64,000 nucleotides of DNA from Sanderia malayensis (taxonomy: Eukaryota > Cnidaria > Scyphozoa > Semaeostomeae > Pelagiidae), in assembly GCA_013076295.1 (NCBI GenBank), contig RQOL01000826.1, positions 1-64,000 on the forward strand, read 5' to 3'. Under the pieces are notes generated by a model. That model made no database searches, was not told the origin of the DNA, and saw only the letters and a list, made by a program, of their open reading frames with translations. Below are positions 1 to 11,806 of the stretch, piece by piece; the stretch's first letter is position 1; the number at the start of each line of letters is the position of its first letter. The translations under genes were made by a program, and so were the position numbers.

Positions 1-1560
1 GATCGCTGTCCCACTCAGATCGAAGACCAAAACAATAGAAATCCACCCCACTTTTGTTGAAGATCACTGTCCCACTCAGATCGAAGGCCAAAACAATAGA
101 AGTCCACATTTCTTTTGTTGAAGATCGCTGTCCCACTCAGATCGAAGACCAAAACAATAGAAATCCACCCCACTTTTTTGAAGATCACTGTCCCACTCAG
201 ATCGAAGGCCAAAACAATAGAAATCCACCCTTCTTTTGTTGAAGATCGCTGTCCCACTCAGATCGAAGGCCAAAACAATAGAAATCCACCCTTCTTTTGT
301 TGAAGATCGCTGTCCCACTCAGATCGAAGACCAAAACAATAGAAATCCACCCCACTTTTGTTGAAGATCACTGTCCCACTCACATCGAAGGCCAAAACAA
401 TAGAAATCCACCCCCACTTTTGTTGAAGATCACTGTTCCACTCACATCGAAGGCCAAAACAACAGAAACCCACCCCACTTTTGTTCAAGATCGCTGTTCC
501 ACTCAGATCGAAAGCCAAAACAACTGAAAGCCACCCCACTTTTGTTGAAGATCGCTGTCCCACTCACATCGAAGGCCAAAACAATAGAAATCCACCCCAC
601 TTTTGTTGAAGATCACTGTCCCACTCAGATCGAAGGCCAAAACAATAGAAGTCCACCCTTCTTTTGTTGAAGATCGCTGTCCCACTCAGATCGAAGGCCA
701 AAACAATAGAAATCCACCCCACTTTTGTTGAAGATCACTGTCCCACTCAGATCGAAGGCCAAAACAATAGAAATCCACCCCACTTTTGTTGAAGATCACT
801 GTCCCACTCAGATCGAAGGCCAAAACAATAGAAGTCCACCCTTCTTTTGTTGAAGATCGCTGTCCCACTCAGATCGAAGACCAAAACAATAGAAATCCAC
901 CCCACTTTTGTTGAAGATCACTGTCCCACTCAGATCGAAGGCCAAAACAATAGAAGTCCACCCCACTTTTGTTGAAGATCACTGTCCCACTCAGATCGAA
1001 GGCCAAAACAATAGAAATCCACCCCACTTTTGTTGAAGATCACTGTCCCACTCAGATCGAAGGCCAAAACAATAGAAGTCCACCCTTCTTTTGTTGAAGA
1101 TCGCTGTCCCACTCAGATCGAAGACCAAAACAATAGAAATCCATCCCACTTTTGTTGAAGATCACTGTCCCACTGAGATCGAAGACCAAAACAATAGAAA
1201 TCCACCCCACTTTTGTTGAAGATCACTGTCCCACTCAGATCGAAGGCCAAAACAATAGAAATCCATCCCACTTTTGTTGAAGATCACTGTCCCACTGAGA
1301 TCGAAGACCAAAACAATAGAAATCCACCCCACTTTTGTTGAAGATCACTGTCCCACTCAGATCGAAGGCCAAAACAATAGAAATCCACCCTTCTTTTGTT
1401 GAAGATCGCTGTCCCACTCAGATCGAAGGCCAAAACAATAGAAATCCACCCTTCTTTTGTTGAAGATCGCTGTCCCACTCAGATCGAAGACCAAAGCAAT
1501 AGAAATCCACCCCACTTTTGTTGAAGATCACTGTCCCACTCAGATCGAAGGCCAAAACAC
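1..1560. repeat. 61-bp tandem minisatellite, about 25.5 copies, cut by left window edge
   Basis: Units start with gatcgctgtccc or gatcactgtccc at 1, 62, 123, 183, 244, 305, 366, 428 and then every 61 bp to 1526. One unit is 60 bp (a T run lost) and one 62 bp (a C gained). Two unit types are seen: the junction ccttctttt is followed by gatcgctg, and ccactttt by gatcactg, with only two exceptions (near 475 and 536). The two sites are therefore inherited together and the array grew by copying whole units. Because 61 is not a multiple of three, the long frames seen on both strands rotate between units; they are not genes. The last unit is truncated and runs into a hairpin. Confidence 0.98.
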
Positions 1561-1607
1561 TAGGGAGGTGGCGCGCGAAGCGCGCCAGCCTCCCTAGTGT
1601 TTTGGCC
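1550..1607. repeat. GC-rich hairpin closing the minisatellite
   Basis: Near-perfect inverted repeat. The left arm ggccaaaacactagggagg continues into ggcgcgc, a GAA loop follows, and the right arm returns through gcgcgcc to tagtgttttggcc. One unpaired base interrupts the arms. The outer 10 bases of the left arm belong to the last minisatellite unit, so the right arm carries an inverted copy of repeat sequence. It may be a small foldback element or a scar of array breakage. Confidence 0.9.
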
Positions 1608-1618
1608 TAGTGGTAAAG

Positions 1619-1764
1619 ATGATTGAAGATGATTCCATTACAGACTTTCTACCGCTAGATGTCTCGCAAGCGACAGCAATGCCACAAAATGACGAGGATT
1701 TACTTCACACCTGCCTGGATAACGTACATGAACTAACAACGACTGTACAACCTATTTCAACAAG
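1619..1764 (+). other. Possible orphan coding exon with splice donor
   Basis: An ATG at 1619 opens an uninterrupted frame of 48 codons (begins MIEDDSITDFLPLDV) that ends exactly at a donor-like AAG|GTAGGC at 1764/1765. The composition is acidic and protein-like. I found no convincing downstream exon within the next 2 kb on this strand, and no family is recognised. It could be the first exon of a gene or transposon whose remainder is lost, or chance. The sequence around the ATG directly abuts the hairpin at 1550-1607. Confidence 0.25.
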
Positions 1765-2288
1765 GTAGGCCCAGCCCCTTTTGAGCCCCCCCTAGAAATC
1801 ACGCTGTTCATTTGTTGTTATTGGTTGAAATATCTTTCACTGTTAATTAGTGTTTCCATTTCAATTCGTAATGGTTTTTTCGTATCTACTTCTGTTAGTT
1901 GTGAGGTTCATGTTCAGGTACACCATATACTTTATATGGTGTAGCCATTTTGAAATAAATTATACAGTTTCGTTACAAATATGTCTATCTATTTTGCTGT
2001 ATCAACTGACTATTTGAATTTGAGTGTTAGCGTAAATTGCAATTGTGTCGGTGGAATTTCAGAATTGCATTCTCGTCTGATAACAAAATATTTCGTTGTT
2101 TTATTTCCTCAAAAGCTTCATTCAAACCGTAAACCCCCGGAATAGACCATAGTTTTTTTATTAAAATAACAGATTCCTCCCCTTTCCTATGTTTTCTTCT
2201 GTTTTCCTTCCCTTTCCTATGTTTTCCTCTGCTTTCCTCCACTTTCCCATGTTTTCCTCTGCTTTCCCCTTTTTAGTGATAGCCCGTA

Positions 2289-2399
2289 TTTTCTGCCGCG
2301 CTAAGAATAATTTAAGAATATTCAGAAGCTCAAAATAGAAAAATATTAAGAATAATGAGGCTCAGCAAAAAAGTAAGCATTCTTATAAAAAATAGTGTA
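2289..2399 (+). repeat. Dispersed repeat, sister copy at 15706-15822
   Basis: Both copies start with ttttctgccgcgctaagaa, continue through gaggctcaaaatagaaaaa and aagaat(a)atgaggctcagcaa, and end near cttataaaaaa. The second copy lies inside the hAT-type MITE at 15389-16185, so the copy here is probably a fragment of the same element. Confidence 0.8.
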
Positions 2400-2622
2400 G
2401 CTATTGGTTTTACATCACAGCAGCACTCATGTTAACAATGTTAAAGACCCATTGTCAGCCAACAAGGCAGACCCCGTAAGTATGGAGCGTTCCTCTTGTT
2501 TATAAAAACCGTGCAGCTACCAACAGAGCTATTGTTGAGGGTTTAGGATTCGTTCGCCATTTCGTTGGTGACAGCTACGTAACTGCGCGATTTTTATTTT
2601 CTGGCATTAGAAGTTCATGTAA

Positions 2623-2658
2623 CTACGTAGGCGCTTTGTTGGTAAAGCGCCTGCGTAG
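2623..2658. repeat. 15-bp stem hairpin
   Basis: ctacgtaggcgcttt, loop gttgg-t, then aaagcgcctgcgtag. One mismatch in 15 pairs. No gene nearby explains it. Confidence 0.7.
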
Positions 2659-3529
2659 TAAACCCCTTTTAGAGATTCTCCAGCGAAAAGGGAATCAGGA
2701 AACAGTTCCTCATTTTCCCGATTTCCCTTTTTAGAGAAAGCCAAAAATTTGAGCGGCTAAAAGCTTGCCAGGTATTGTGTGAACAGACCTCACTGATCTT
2801 TAAACCCAACCAGGAACCCAGGCCCCTTGTCCCTTTGCTGGCAACTACTTTCATTGGTTCAAAAAGGTTCAAAAAGGCTGCTTTAAACCCCTGATTGATA
2901 TGCACTACTAAATTTTAATTCGGTACAATGGTCGTATTGTACAATGCTGAAAAATTGTTGGTCAGTAGAAAAAGTTATACAAAGAAAATTTATCTGCGTA
3001 ACCTGACAATCCTCATTAAAATAAACAGTGGCCATAAAATTAACTATTTCCTGTATATAGCGATTATTAAATAATCGAAATTAGATCAGGTTTCCATATT
3101 TTACTGACAAAAGGCTTACATGACATGACACGAATTTATTATACGCTATTTGATTAAATACTTGATGGTGATTAACAATACATAACTACTTTAATGAAAT
3201 CTTAAAAGGGGAGCTATGGTGATCATAACAAACGGATGTTTTCTACATTAGATAACTTTATTAGTTGACACTAGTTGTCCAATAAGATACCTCAGCCTTC
3301 AGTCTGAGTTGTAGAAAACCACTGAGATTCGGCTGATAAAGATCAGGTAAATTGGATATATTTTAAGAAATGTATTTACAGAAAAGTCATTAATCAAATC
3401 GATATAAAAATAATTATTAACACAGCATGTAGTTACACCAAAGTTTCGACAATACGAAATTAATCACACGCTGTTCCTCGTGTTACAATGTTACTCAAAA
3501 AAATTGCTGAAAAGGAAGGAAATACATTC

Positions 3530-6500
3530 CTAATGGGATTTTATTTTATCAAGTTTTTGAAATAACATATCAATATGCCTTTCTTCGTATACTCCAGTCC
3601 GGAAAACATCCTCTTTGGACATAAAATAAATATCTTCAATGGATTCCAGGCCGACATAACAGAAGCCTTCAATGAACATCGGAAGGCCAATGGAAATGAG
3701 CCATTCATCAACGCGAGAAACACTGAGATCACTCATTTTAAAATTGTGTGCATGTGATACATCGCAAGGTTGCTAAATGAAATATCAACATTTAATAATA
3801 GATCAACTGACAGACATTTCAGGACACTATCCTGCCCAGTTACTACACTTGTCTTACCAACCAAATTGACCGAGCATCAATACTAGAAACTTTAATATAA
3901 ATTGTACAATGGGAGCTTTCGAGCAAATGCTAATTGGATATATGATTTGTTTGCAGTGTCAATATCTGAGAATTCGCCCAAGCCTTCAAGATGGCGAAAT
4001 ATAATTCCATAAAGCATATTAGAATAGGGTACTTACATGTGGCTTATTTTCATATTCAGAAGTTCTGATCTTAAATCATCCATAACCAATGTAATGTCAG
4101 AAAGTGAATGTCTTAATTCATCTCCATACCTTTTCACAAGCGCAGAAGAATGTTCCAGGAACCATCCTGTAAAAAATGGAATAATTATAAAGTCTATCGC
4201 AATATTCAAATAGAAGAAAGAATTAATAACAAAATATTATATAAATGAATATATGTATAATCAATACCTCAAGAGAGTGGATGAGTTGAAATATCAATTG
4301 ACTCTATTGTAATTTTTGAGAACGAGATTTTTTAAAGGTCTTTGTTTGAAATATTTCACTTTGTTGTTCGCTCTTTGCTATTGGTTGATGTTTTGTTTTC
4401 TACACTTCCTGTGACCATTTGTCGATTTAGAGTGGATTTATTGTTGTTCGATGCAGACTTGGTTGGAACCGATTCGTTCGAAGATACGGTGGGTTGGAAA
4501 CTGGATGATTCTTTCCCCAACAGAAAATTGCTCGGCAATTAGTCACTGCCTTACCACCTAATACCGGCTGATGTGAATTTGAAAAAATCACGCGGAGGCA
4601 CGGCTGGCTTTGGTTTCAATGTAGGCTGCAATACTTTGACCGGAGCTTTAACTGTTTCCTGCAGGGATTGAGCTTGAGCAGTAGAGTTCTCTGTAGTACT
4701 CGAGTCTGATGATATTGAAGAGCAGCTTCGTCGCTTACGAGGTGGTACTAACGGACGTGCAGTATTCTTTTCGTTTTCTTTCACTTGTATCTCACTTTTT
4801 GATTTTGTAGTTAATGATCTCGGAGGGGGTATAGGCAGGGTTTTTGAACCACGATTCTGATTTTGACTCCACGACTCCGAGTTATTGTTACCCTCGTCTA
4901 ATGTCGACGGTGGCTCTTGGTCAAGAGGGATTGCATCTAAAGAACGTCTCTTAATTTCAGATGTGATAGAAGTCTCAATCTCACGTTGAGCAAAATCAGT
5001 CAATACTCGATTCTCGTTCGGATTTTCTATGATTCGGCCAACTGTTGGGTAATTTTCACTTGACTGGTGATTTTCAGAACTTTTTCTGGGAGGAGCTACG
5101 GGTTTAAGCTTTTGTGGCTTTTGTATCTTGAATGAAGTAAGCATTGACTTTCCCTGGAAGTTATCATTTTGATTTTCACTTTTTGACAAGGTCATAATAT
5201 CATCCCTAATAGGCAAAGGAGGAGGAATTTTTGATTGATTCTTATGACCAGCTGATACACCCTTTTCATCTAAAAATACAAAGCAAAGAAAATTGTAAAA
5301 TATTTCCATAGCCTTAAGATGTGCTATAAAATTTAATAAGTCAAAAAGGTCAACAAAAAATAGCGAGTCCATTGTATGAGAGAAAATAGACGTCAGATTA
5401 GTTGCTACAGTACGAGAAAAAACGGGGCTCCTACTATGATGTCATAGTTGGTAGATTCCAGTCCTAAAAGTTGACCAAAAACTGGGAAAATGGCGAAATA
5501 TTGACACTTTCCTAAGCTATTAGTCGAAAACTACACGTTTGATTTCAAAAATCTTTCAATTCAGCAAAGAAAATTTATTGATATAGAAAATAACAAAATA
5601 AGCTGTGGGGGCACTTTAAAACCATTATAAAAAAGCACAATAAAAAGTATGATTAGTCATCAGCTTACAAAAGAAGTTTTCTGCAGGAAATATTTACCTG
5701 AAATGCTGGAAGATGAAGCATTTTCTAAAATATTTGTTTCGGGTGTCTTCCTTGAATCTAAACTCTCATGGCTAACATCGCTGCCAGAAGAATGCCCCAA
5801 GTGGATCACATTATCTTCCTTAAAAGAGAATCATATGCATCAATTCTTATCCTTTGGCGGTTTTCTGCCAATTTCAAGTTGCAAAAAATCAGAGTTGTGG
5901 ATTGTAATACCAGTCAACAAAAGCATCTTCACATAAAACCAAAGTATTATGTGATATAAAGTTGAGGACAAATTTTATCATTTAGAGAAATGACAATAAT
6001 TGCTTTACCTGAAGTTCAAGATGGGAAAAGGTTCACCACATCTTTGGTCACTTTGAGTCTCTAGAAAAAGACAGATAATAAAATAGAAAATTTTATTTTA
6101 CATTATGTAAAATAGAAAATAAAATTTCATATCAAAATCTTAAAATAAAAAATGTTGCTGAATTCTAAAACTGTTGCCAAGTTACAGTTCTCACAAGGTT
6201 AAATATAAAACTGATATCAAGATAACACTTACGACTTTCAGTGAAATAGTAGAAATAACACTAAAAGACAAAACTCAGCCAAACCAATTGGCATTTACCT
6301 AGCCATTGGTTGCTTAAGAACCAACATTTAGAGTATAAAAGTATAAGTGTAAAATAAACTATTCAGATGATTATACTAAAAAAGATGTAAACACTTACGA
6401 CTTTTGGCATAAAAGTGAGAATTTCCCAATGATCACCTTCTTGCGAATAGTCTTAAGTCTTTCTTTTCTTTTTTCTCAAGCTTCTTTTGTTCTTTTTTGA

Positions 6501-9256
6501 TAAATGCCTTGAATTGTCTGGACTTAATGGTGGAGAGATGTCCAAAGCCATGGATTTTCGGTAATGCCTGAAATATAGATATTCAAAAAGTTAAAAAATT
6601 TGCATCAAAAATTGCTAAAATCTTGCTATAGAGATAATAGCTTATCTGGGAATATTACTTTAATAAATATATTAATCCTAATATATTGCAGTTGGTTTTT
6701 CTAAAATAGCCTCACAGCGATGTGAAGAATTTGCTAAAAAATAGCAATATAAGTTCATCAATAAGAGAATTAAAAACAGTCATTCAACACTTACTCGGTT
6801 ACTTGGTGCAAAACCTTCTCTTGTGTAGCCTCACCATGTTTTACTTTGTTCATCAATGAGATAAGCTCATCTTGGCCAAGTGTAATATCCTTTGCACTGA
6901 TGTGAGATGACTGACCCTCGACTTTTGCAGGTGTTCCACTTGATGAAGTTCTCTTGAGAATAGAACCCAAGAACCTGCGACCTTGCTTATCATAAACGGA
7001 TTGGCTCTTGGCTACGGGTTTTCGTTTATATTTGCTTTCTGCCTTCTTCTTGGTAAAATGGTTTCGGATCTTAAAAGATTAAATATTATTAGGATAATAA
7101 AGCAACAAACTATAAGTAATTCAAAGTAATTGTTTTGGCTGACAGTTCACAATCCACAAAAATGCATTAATTGCACTCTATAACAGTTCTTTCAAAAACA
7201 TGAAATCAATTGGAAAAATCAAATGCTGAAGCTATCAGAACACCAAATCGTTGAGCTCGCCAAAAAGTAAATAAAAGCATGTACTCTTACTTGATGCAGC
7301 TTCAAAGATATTTGTGGTACTTTTTGTGACTCTTTTATCATGCTTTGACATACTCATTGTTCGTCTGTATGGTACTTCAACATTGAGATAATCTTTTGGC
7401 TCTTCCTAAAATGTTAATATTGGTAGCACAATGAATATGGTTCTGCATCTTTCACAGCAAAAGCTGTTGACAATACAACTGACATCACATAATTCTAAAG
7501 AAACAAATATGGAAATACAAATAATATCTAATAAATGTGAGAAAACGAATGGCTACGAGCATCATCCAATACAAATATTCCTATCAAAATGAATGCATGT
7601 GCATTAACATACAAGTCACCGGAAAGTATCAAAATGTCAAATTACACTTCTATAAATGGAAATACTATAAAGTCAGCAAAACGTAAAACAAACAATTTGT
7701 AAAGAGTAAAAATGTCCATTGTTCAATTACTAATCCACCAAATTGTTTCAAATTTTAATGATATACTAACCCTATCATCACTGTCATTAAATGTCTGTTT
7801 TGACTTCTTGCTCTCTTTGACGTTGCATCTTAATTTAAAAAATAGGTAAACATCACTATATGGTTAAAAGCCATAAAGGTTTTCTCTTATAACAAAAATT
7901 TTCCAATAATAAATTAAAGATTGTTGACATCTTCATAAGCGTATGATATATATTGCATAATATTGGTCAGGGGGGTATACTTAAACCATGCAAAATCATT
8001 TCAAGATGAATATCTGTCCCATTATTTAAAAATCTGGCTTAGCAACAATAAACAGTAAAGACTTACCTGGAGCTTGTTCAGAGGGGCTCATTGAGGCCAT
8101 TTAAGGTTTCAATTTTAAGATTTCCAGGCCACAATATGTAATATTAGGCATAAATATATGTCTATGCATGCATACTGACCTGAATGATTTTTTGAATTGT
8201 ATACAAATAAATTATTATATAATTACCATTTCAGCAACATCATTATAAGAATCAGCAGGTAACTGCCGTCTCCTGAGTTGTTCCAGAGCTCTTGATACAT
8301 CATCTTCATATGTGTTTAACTGGTAGCTGAATTTTTTTGCAAGCGAACTAAGATCTCCAAATGATCCATCCTTGAACAAAAGTCTTTTGCTTTAATCACA
8401 ATAAAATTGTACATAAAACACAATTTAATTTATAAATACACCAGAAAACCCTTCCTCTTGCAATTGAAGTTTTTAGAAATAAATATGATTTGTAGAGTGC
8501 ATCTAAAATCCATTTTGTATATATTATGGACTTAAATTGTTCACGGTCCCTCAAAAATGATTGATAGACACAAATTTGTTGTCTCCATCAGTCTCTTGTG
8601 TGATTATGAAAAGAGCTTTGAAAACCATCACATCAGCTATGTGTTGTTTTGTACTAGCGTCAAAATGCGTCAAACGAAATGCGAATTTATTGACCGAAAC
8701 CTAGTATCCTGTAAAACTGCCAATATGATTAAAATGACAACCTCAAATCTTGCATATTCGAGACGGATAAGAGTTATTGTGTGTATAGGCACTTCAAACA
8801 AAAAAGGGCAATCAAATTGACGCCTATTTTATAAGCCTTTAGATATAAACAACTGCATCAATAAATAAAAAGTAAATCAAAAATCCTTACCGGGTAAAAA
8901 TATGGAGGCTGAGTAAGTTGAATATGTTCAGACTCAATTTCAGCTTTTACTCTGGTGAGCAACAAAAATGGATCCAACTTTTGTGGACTAATTTCCTCCA
9001 CTGTTAACCCATCCTCGGGCTCTAATTCGAAGTAAACAGCTTTCTGCTTTAAACGTATAACACCTGCTAGAATATCATTTCTATCTTTAACATTCTGCAC
9101 GTCGATAACTTTCAGATCGTCTTCTCCAATCTGTTTACATATTTCTAAATCATCATAGCCATTATCATAGAAATCCTGGGCATAACATATCAAACCAAGA
9201 GAACGAAGCCAATCTTCAACTGGACGAAAGCTCGCATTGATGCTATTATCTGCCAT
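3530..9256 (-). CDS. SASH1: SAM-domain signalling adaptor, SAMD5-SASH1 composite (SLY family)
   Basis: Multi-exon scaffold. Exons I can support (minus strand): 9256-8891, 8370-8227, 7405-7291, 7069-6803, 6567-6437, 5818-5698, 5269-4565, 4166-4037 and 3731-3530 (stop). The first exon encodes a complete SAMD5-like unit: a SAM domain with VEDWLRSLGL and NGYDDLEICKQIGEDDL, then the tail signature LTQPPY. The second (DGSFGDLSSLAKKF...LEQLRRRQLP) matches the N-terminus of SASH1. 7069-6803 matches the SLY region. 5269-4565 is proline-rich with PPPLP, APPRK and VPPR motifs. 4166-4037 (ALVKRYGDELRHSLSDI) and the last exon (VDEWLISIGLPMF...YEERHIDML) match the C-terminal SASH1 segment and second SAM. 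The joins 8891/8370, 5698/5269, 4565/4166 and 4037/3731 keep phase. I see no SH3 exon. Other joins, an alternative first exon near 8100 (MASMSPSEQAP) and short exons near 7776-7830 and 6009-6060, remain unresolved. SASH1 acts in adhesion and TLR/NF-kB signalling in mammals. Confidence 0.85.
5388..5625 (+). repeat. Dispersed repeat in a SASH1 intron; second copy at 41640-42145
   Basis: Shared blocks: gttgct(tc)agtacg-gaaaaaa, ctatgatgtcatagt, cagtcct-aaa, and the tail gtggcactttaaa. The copy at 41640-42145 has gained the 101-bp-armed inverted repeat at 41816-42066. No coding capacity is visible. Confidence 0.75.
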
Positions 9257-10900
9257 GATTAACACGATAGTGACACTAAAATAACTGAGTTGTTCTTCAA
9301 TATTCACTTAAACTCAAATTGAAGCTTCTGAGACCATATGCACTGAAAAACTGCATTTTCCACTAATCATCGTTAATTGGTGACATTACTTACAACATAA
9401 AAATAACTTGACGTGACGACTGGACTGGACTCTCCGATGAGGAAGTCGATGAAGTAAGTATGTATCAAAATTAGGTCTAGTAACATGGCTTTTCAGTAGA
9501 CTCACTCAATGAGGTACATAGAAATATACCTCATTGGACTCACTACATTGCGTCCCTGTGCATTGTTCGTTTTTGCTTGCCCGTTTGAGACTCGAGGCTT
9601 CCGTGACTGACTTATGCGTACCTCTTTTTAAAACGGCTAATGGGCAGAAATCATTTTCATATCGCGTGCAAATCTTTGGAACAGTCTGGAACCTGAGATT
9701 AAGCAAGCACCCTCTTTTTATACTTTCAAACACCGATTTTAAATCGTACTTATTTTTATCATGCCTTTGATTTGTATTTATTTTTACTTACACATTTTGC
9801 AGAAGAGAAGGAAGTCGAAAAACAGGCGCATTTCGTATTATAGTAATCGTTCCTTATCTTAATAATCGACCATGCCCTTGCTTACGTTATCTTTTCGCAT
9901 TTTACTAATCCGTGTCGTTCCGCTCCGCCCCAGATTCCGTTTCTCATTTCGTTTCTCGCTCAGTACTATAGTAGGAGCCTTTTAGCGGTGTAGGCACCTG
10001 TTTCGCATATCCCAATTTTCCAGGAGTGTTTTAGGGCCGACGTAAAAGGGTAAAAAAAATTTGAAAAATAGAGTTAGTGTGTACAAGTGTGAAATAATGC
10101 CCAGAAAAATAATTTCCAATAAAAAACGATTTTCAAAGGTGCTGTTGATAAAGAAAACAGAGATTTTTTAATAATTTTTAGTCCAATTTTCTCTAATTGT
10201 TACGCACTTTCTTTCGGCGACTTTCCTCCAATAAACGCCTACTTTAAAATCTATATCTTTTTTGATAATTGCAGTTTTACCAGTAAAAAGCTAATGGATG
10301 ATTCAAATGTTTGTTATCATTATTACTGTTATTATTATTAATACGCGCCTGGGTTTTTAGCACCAGGGTAGACAACAAATGTTACTAATAAAGACGATCA
10401 ACAAAAAGCATTCAAACGATCTGACCAAACTTTACATGTTTGCAAACTTTGTTTAATTGAAACCGGAGAAGGACTGAACTAACAACCTTCTTTGCTATAT
10501 GCTGTATAACCTTCTTGCGCACGAGAAGCTAAAATACAATACTATTTACAAAGTTAATATACGGTTCTAGAAATTTTGATGAATCAGAAAAAACGAAAAT
10601 TATTATAAGGGTCAGTAAGCAGAAAATTGTTTTAGAATATTGTGACGCAATTATGACCCGCTTCCTCAAGATGCTTCTGGGTCCTATGTGACTCATACTC
10701 TGAGTCACATAATGTGGTGGATGTAAAACGGTCACTAATGAAATTTAAGAGAAAATATTCACTGGGCGACGAGAAATGCCACCATAGCGAGGCTGCTGTC
10801 AACAAAATTAGTTAAAGGTGAAGAAATGAGTTTGCTCACTGAATATTATACCGCCATGGGCAAAAGGTGTTAGACCAATGAAGAGAAGGCCATACCCAGG
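9257..10900. other. Intergenic stretch upstream of the SASH1-like gene
   Basis: The upstream region of the minus-strand adaptor gene. A 10-bp stem hairpin (caatgaggta ... tacctcattg) lies at 9507-9536. A block near 9960 (cagtactatagtaggagcc) resembles part of the dispersed repeat at 5388. TTATTA microsatellite-like sequence occurs near 10310-10340. I see no gene. Confidence 0.5.
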
Positions 10901-10904
10901 ACCA

Positions 10905-11367
10905 TAAGAGAAACAGAATGGTACCGAAAAAGGAACCTGGGACATGGACCATCGGTTATGCCCATGACGACAGAAGATGAATAAGTTATTTATTTTCCGA
11001 CAAGATCAGCAATTTTCCGACAAAGCGGCATTTAAGTCTACCTTCACCTCGGTGGGATCATGCTGTTGACCTAAGGAAGTCATTCACATAAACGTCAAAT
11101 ACAACATCAAGTCTTTTTACATCCGTAAACTTTTGATCAAGAAATGGTTGAAACTTATCTGATGCATATTTCTTCAATGTGGTACCACGTATGGGTGGGA
11201 GGTAAACCGTTTGCAAGTGCAGCACCATCGATAATCGTTATATCCACAACTGGTATGTCAGACATCGTTGCGAAATCCCCTTTGGCTTCAAAATATTTCA
11301 GCAAATTTGCCTCGTTTCCTGATCTTAGCTCTTTGTTTTTGTGATAGGGCCGGTGGGAAGCTCTCAT
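10905..11367 (-). pseudogene. Decayed fragment of a multicopy metazoan gene family (IDGAA / DVVFDVY type)
   Basis: The minus frame reads ...RSGNEANLLKYFEAKGDF..., then VDITIIDGAALANGLPP, then after a frameshift FLDQKFTDVKRLDVVFDVY and FLRSTA, followed by degraded sequence. The order matches a family seen in many copies in fish, cnidarian and mollusc genomes, with a conserved DGAA motif, then (D)xVWDxY, then a basic RGKG-like stretch. Its function is unknown to me. Stops and frameshifts mark it as a pseudogene, probably spread by mobile elements. It is identified from memory of the pattern only. Confidence 0.6.
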
Positions 11368-11806
11368 TTTCGTTTTGAGCTTGCCTTCCCTGTTTTGGCA
11401 GGCAATGAATAACCTGGAAAAAGAATAACTTTGAAAAAAGAACGACTCTAATTTCGGAATACTTTAATTACGACAATCGTACATGGGGAAATTTTCGGGC
11501 TAGCTCTCCATCCTTTCTTTTTTGCGTATCAAACTTCTGGCCATATATGCTAATTTTCGTGCTTTTAACACCAATCCCACAACTCAGCTTGTTTTTGCCA
11601 CTTATTCCACCCACTATGTTTCTTTCTCTTTATCTTGAAGGCTGTTACTTACTGACATACCATTCATGTTATGTTTTGTCAGTTGCCAGACCAGATCACG
11701 CAGGCTTGGTAGAGTTTGCGGAGAGGCAGAGGATGCATGCAAGCCATGACCCAACCCATGGAAGAGCGGCAGCGGAGCTTGGAAAAGCAAACTGACTGAC
11801 GCAGGA

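Larger units (their letters stand above)
1765..3529. other. Intergenic stretch, no gene supported
   Basis: AT-rich. It contains a purine/pyrimidine-skewed run at 2160-2275, a copy of a dispersed repeat at 2289-2399 and a hairpin at 2623-2658. Short open frames on the minus strand (2027-2242, 2669-2905) have no recognisable homology or splice context. Confidence 0.6.

Noticed and set aside
15..1478. Many 60-100 codon open frames on both strands
   Set aside because: They are frames of the 61-bp tandem repeat, which shifts reading frame every unit; no gene.
1..1560. Possible CRISPR-like array
   Set aside because: The whole 61-bp unit is repeated with no unique spacers, and the genome is an animal's.
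2027..2242. Minus-strand frame rich in Lys/Arg/Glu
   Set aside because: Lies on a purine-rich tract that creates open frames by composition; no splice context.
3575..3757. Plus-strand 60-codon frame
   Set aside because: Antisense shadow of the C-terminal SAM exon of the SASH1-like gene.
4356..4538. Ser/Thr/Asn-rich minus frame as a SASH1 exon
   Set aside because: Phases show 4565 joins directly to 4166; including this frame breaks the reading frame and has no good acceptor.
5649..5936. Plus-strand 95-codon frame
   Set aside because: Antisense shadow of the SASH1-like exon 5818-5698.
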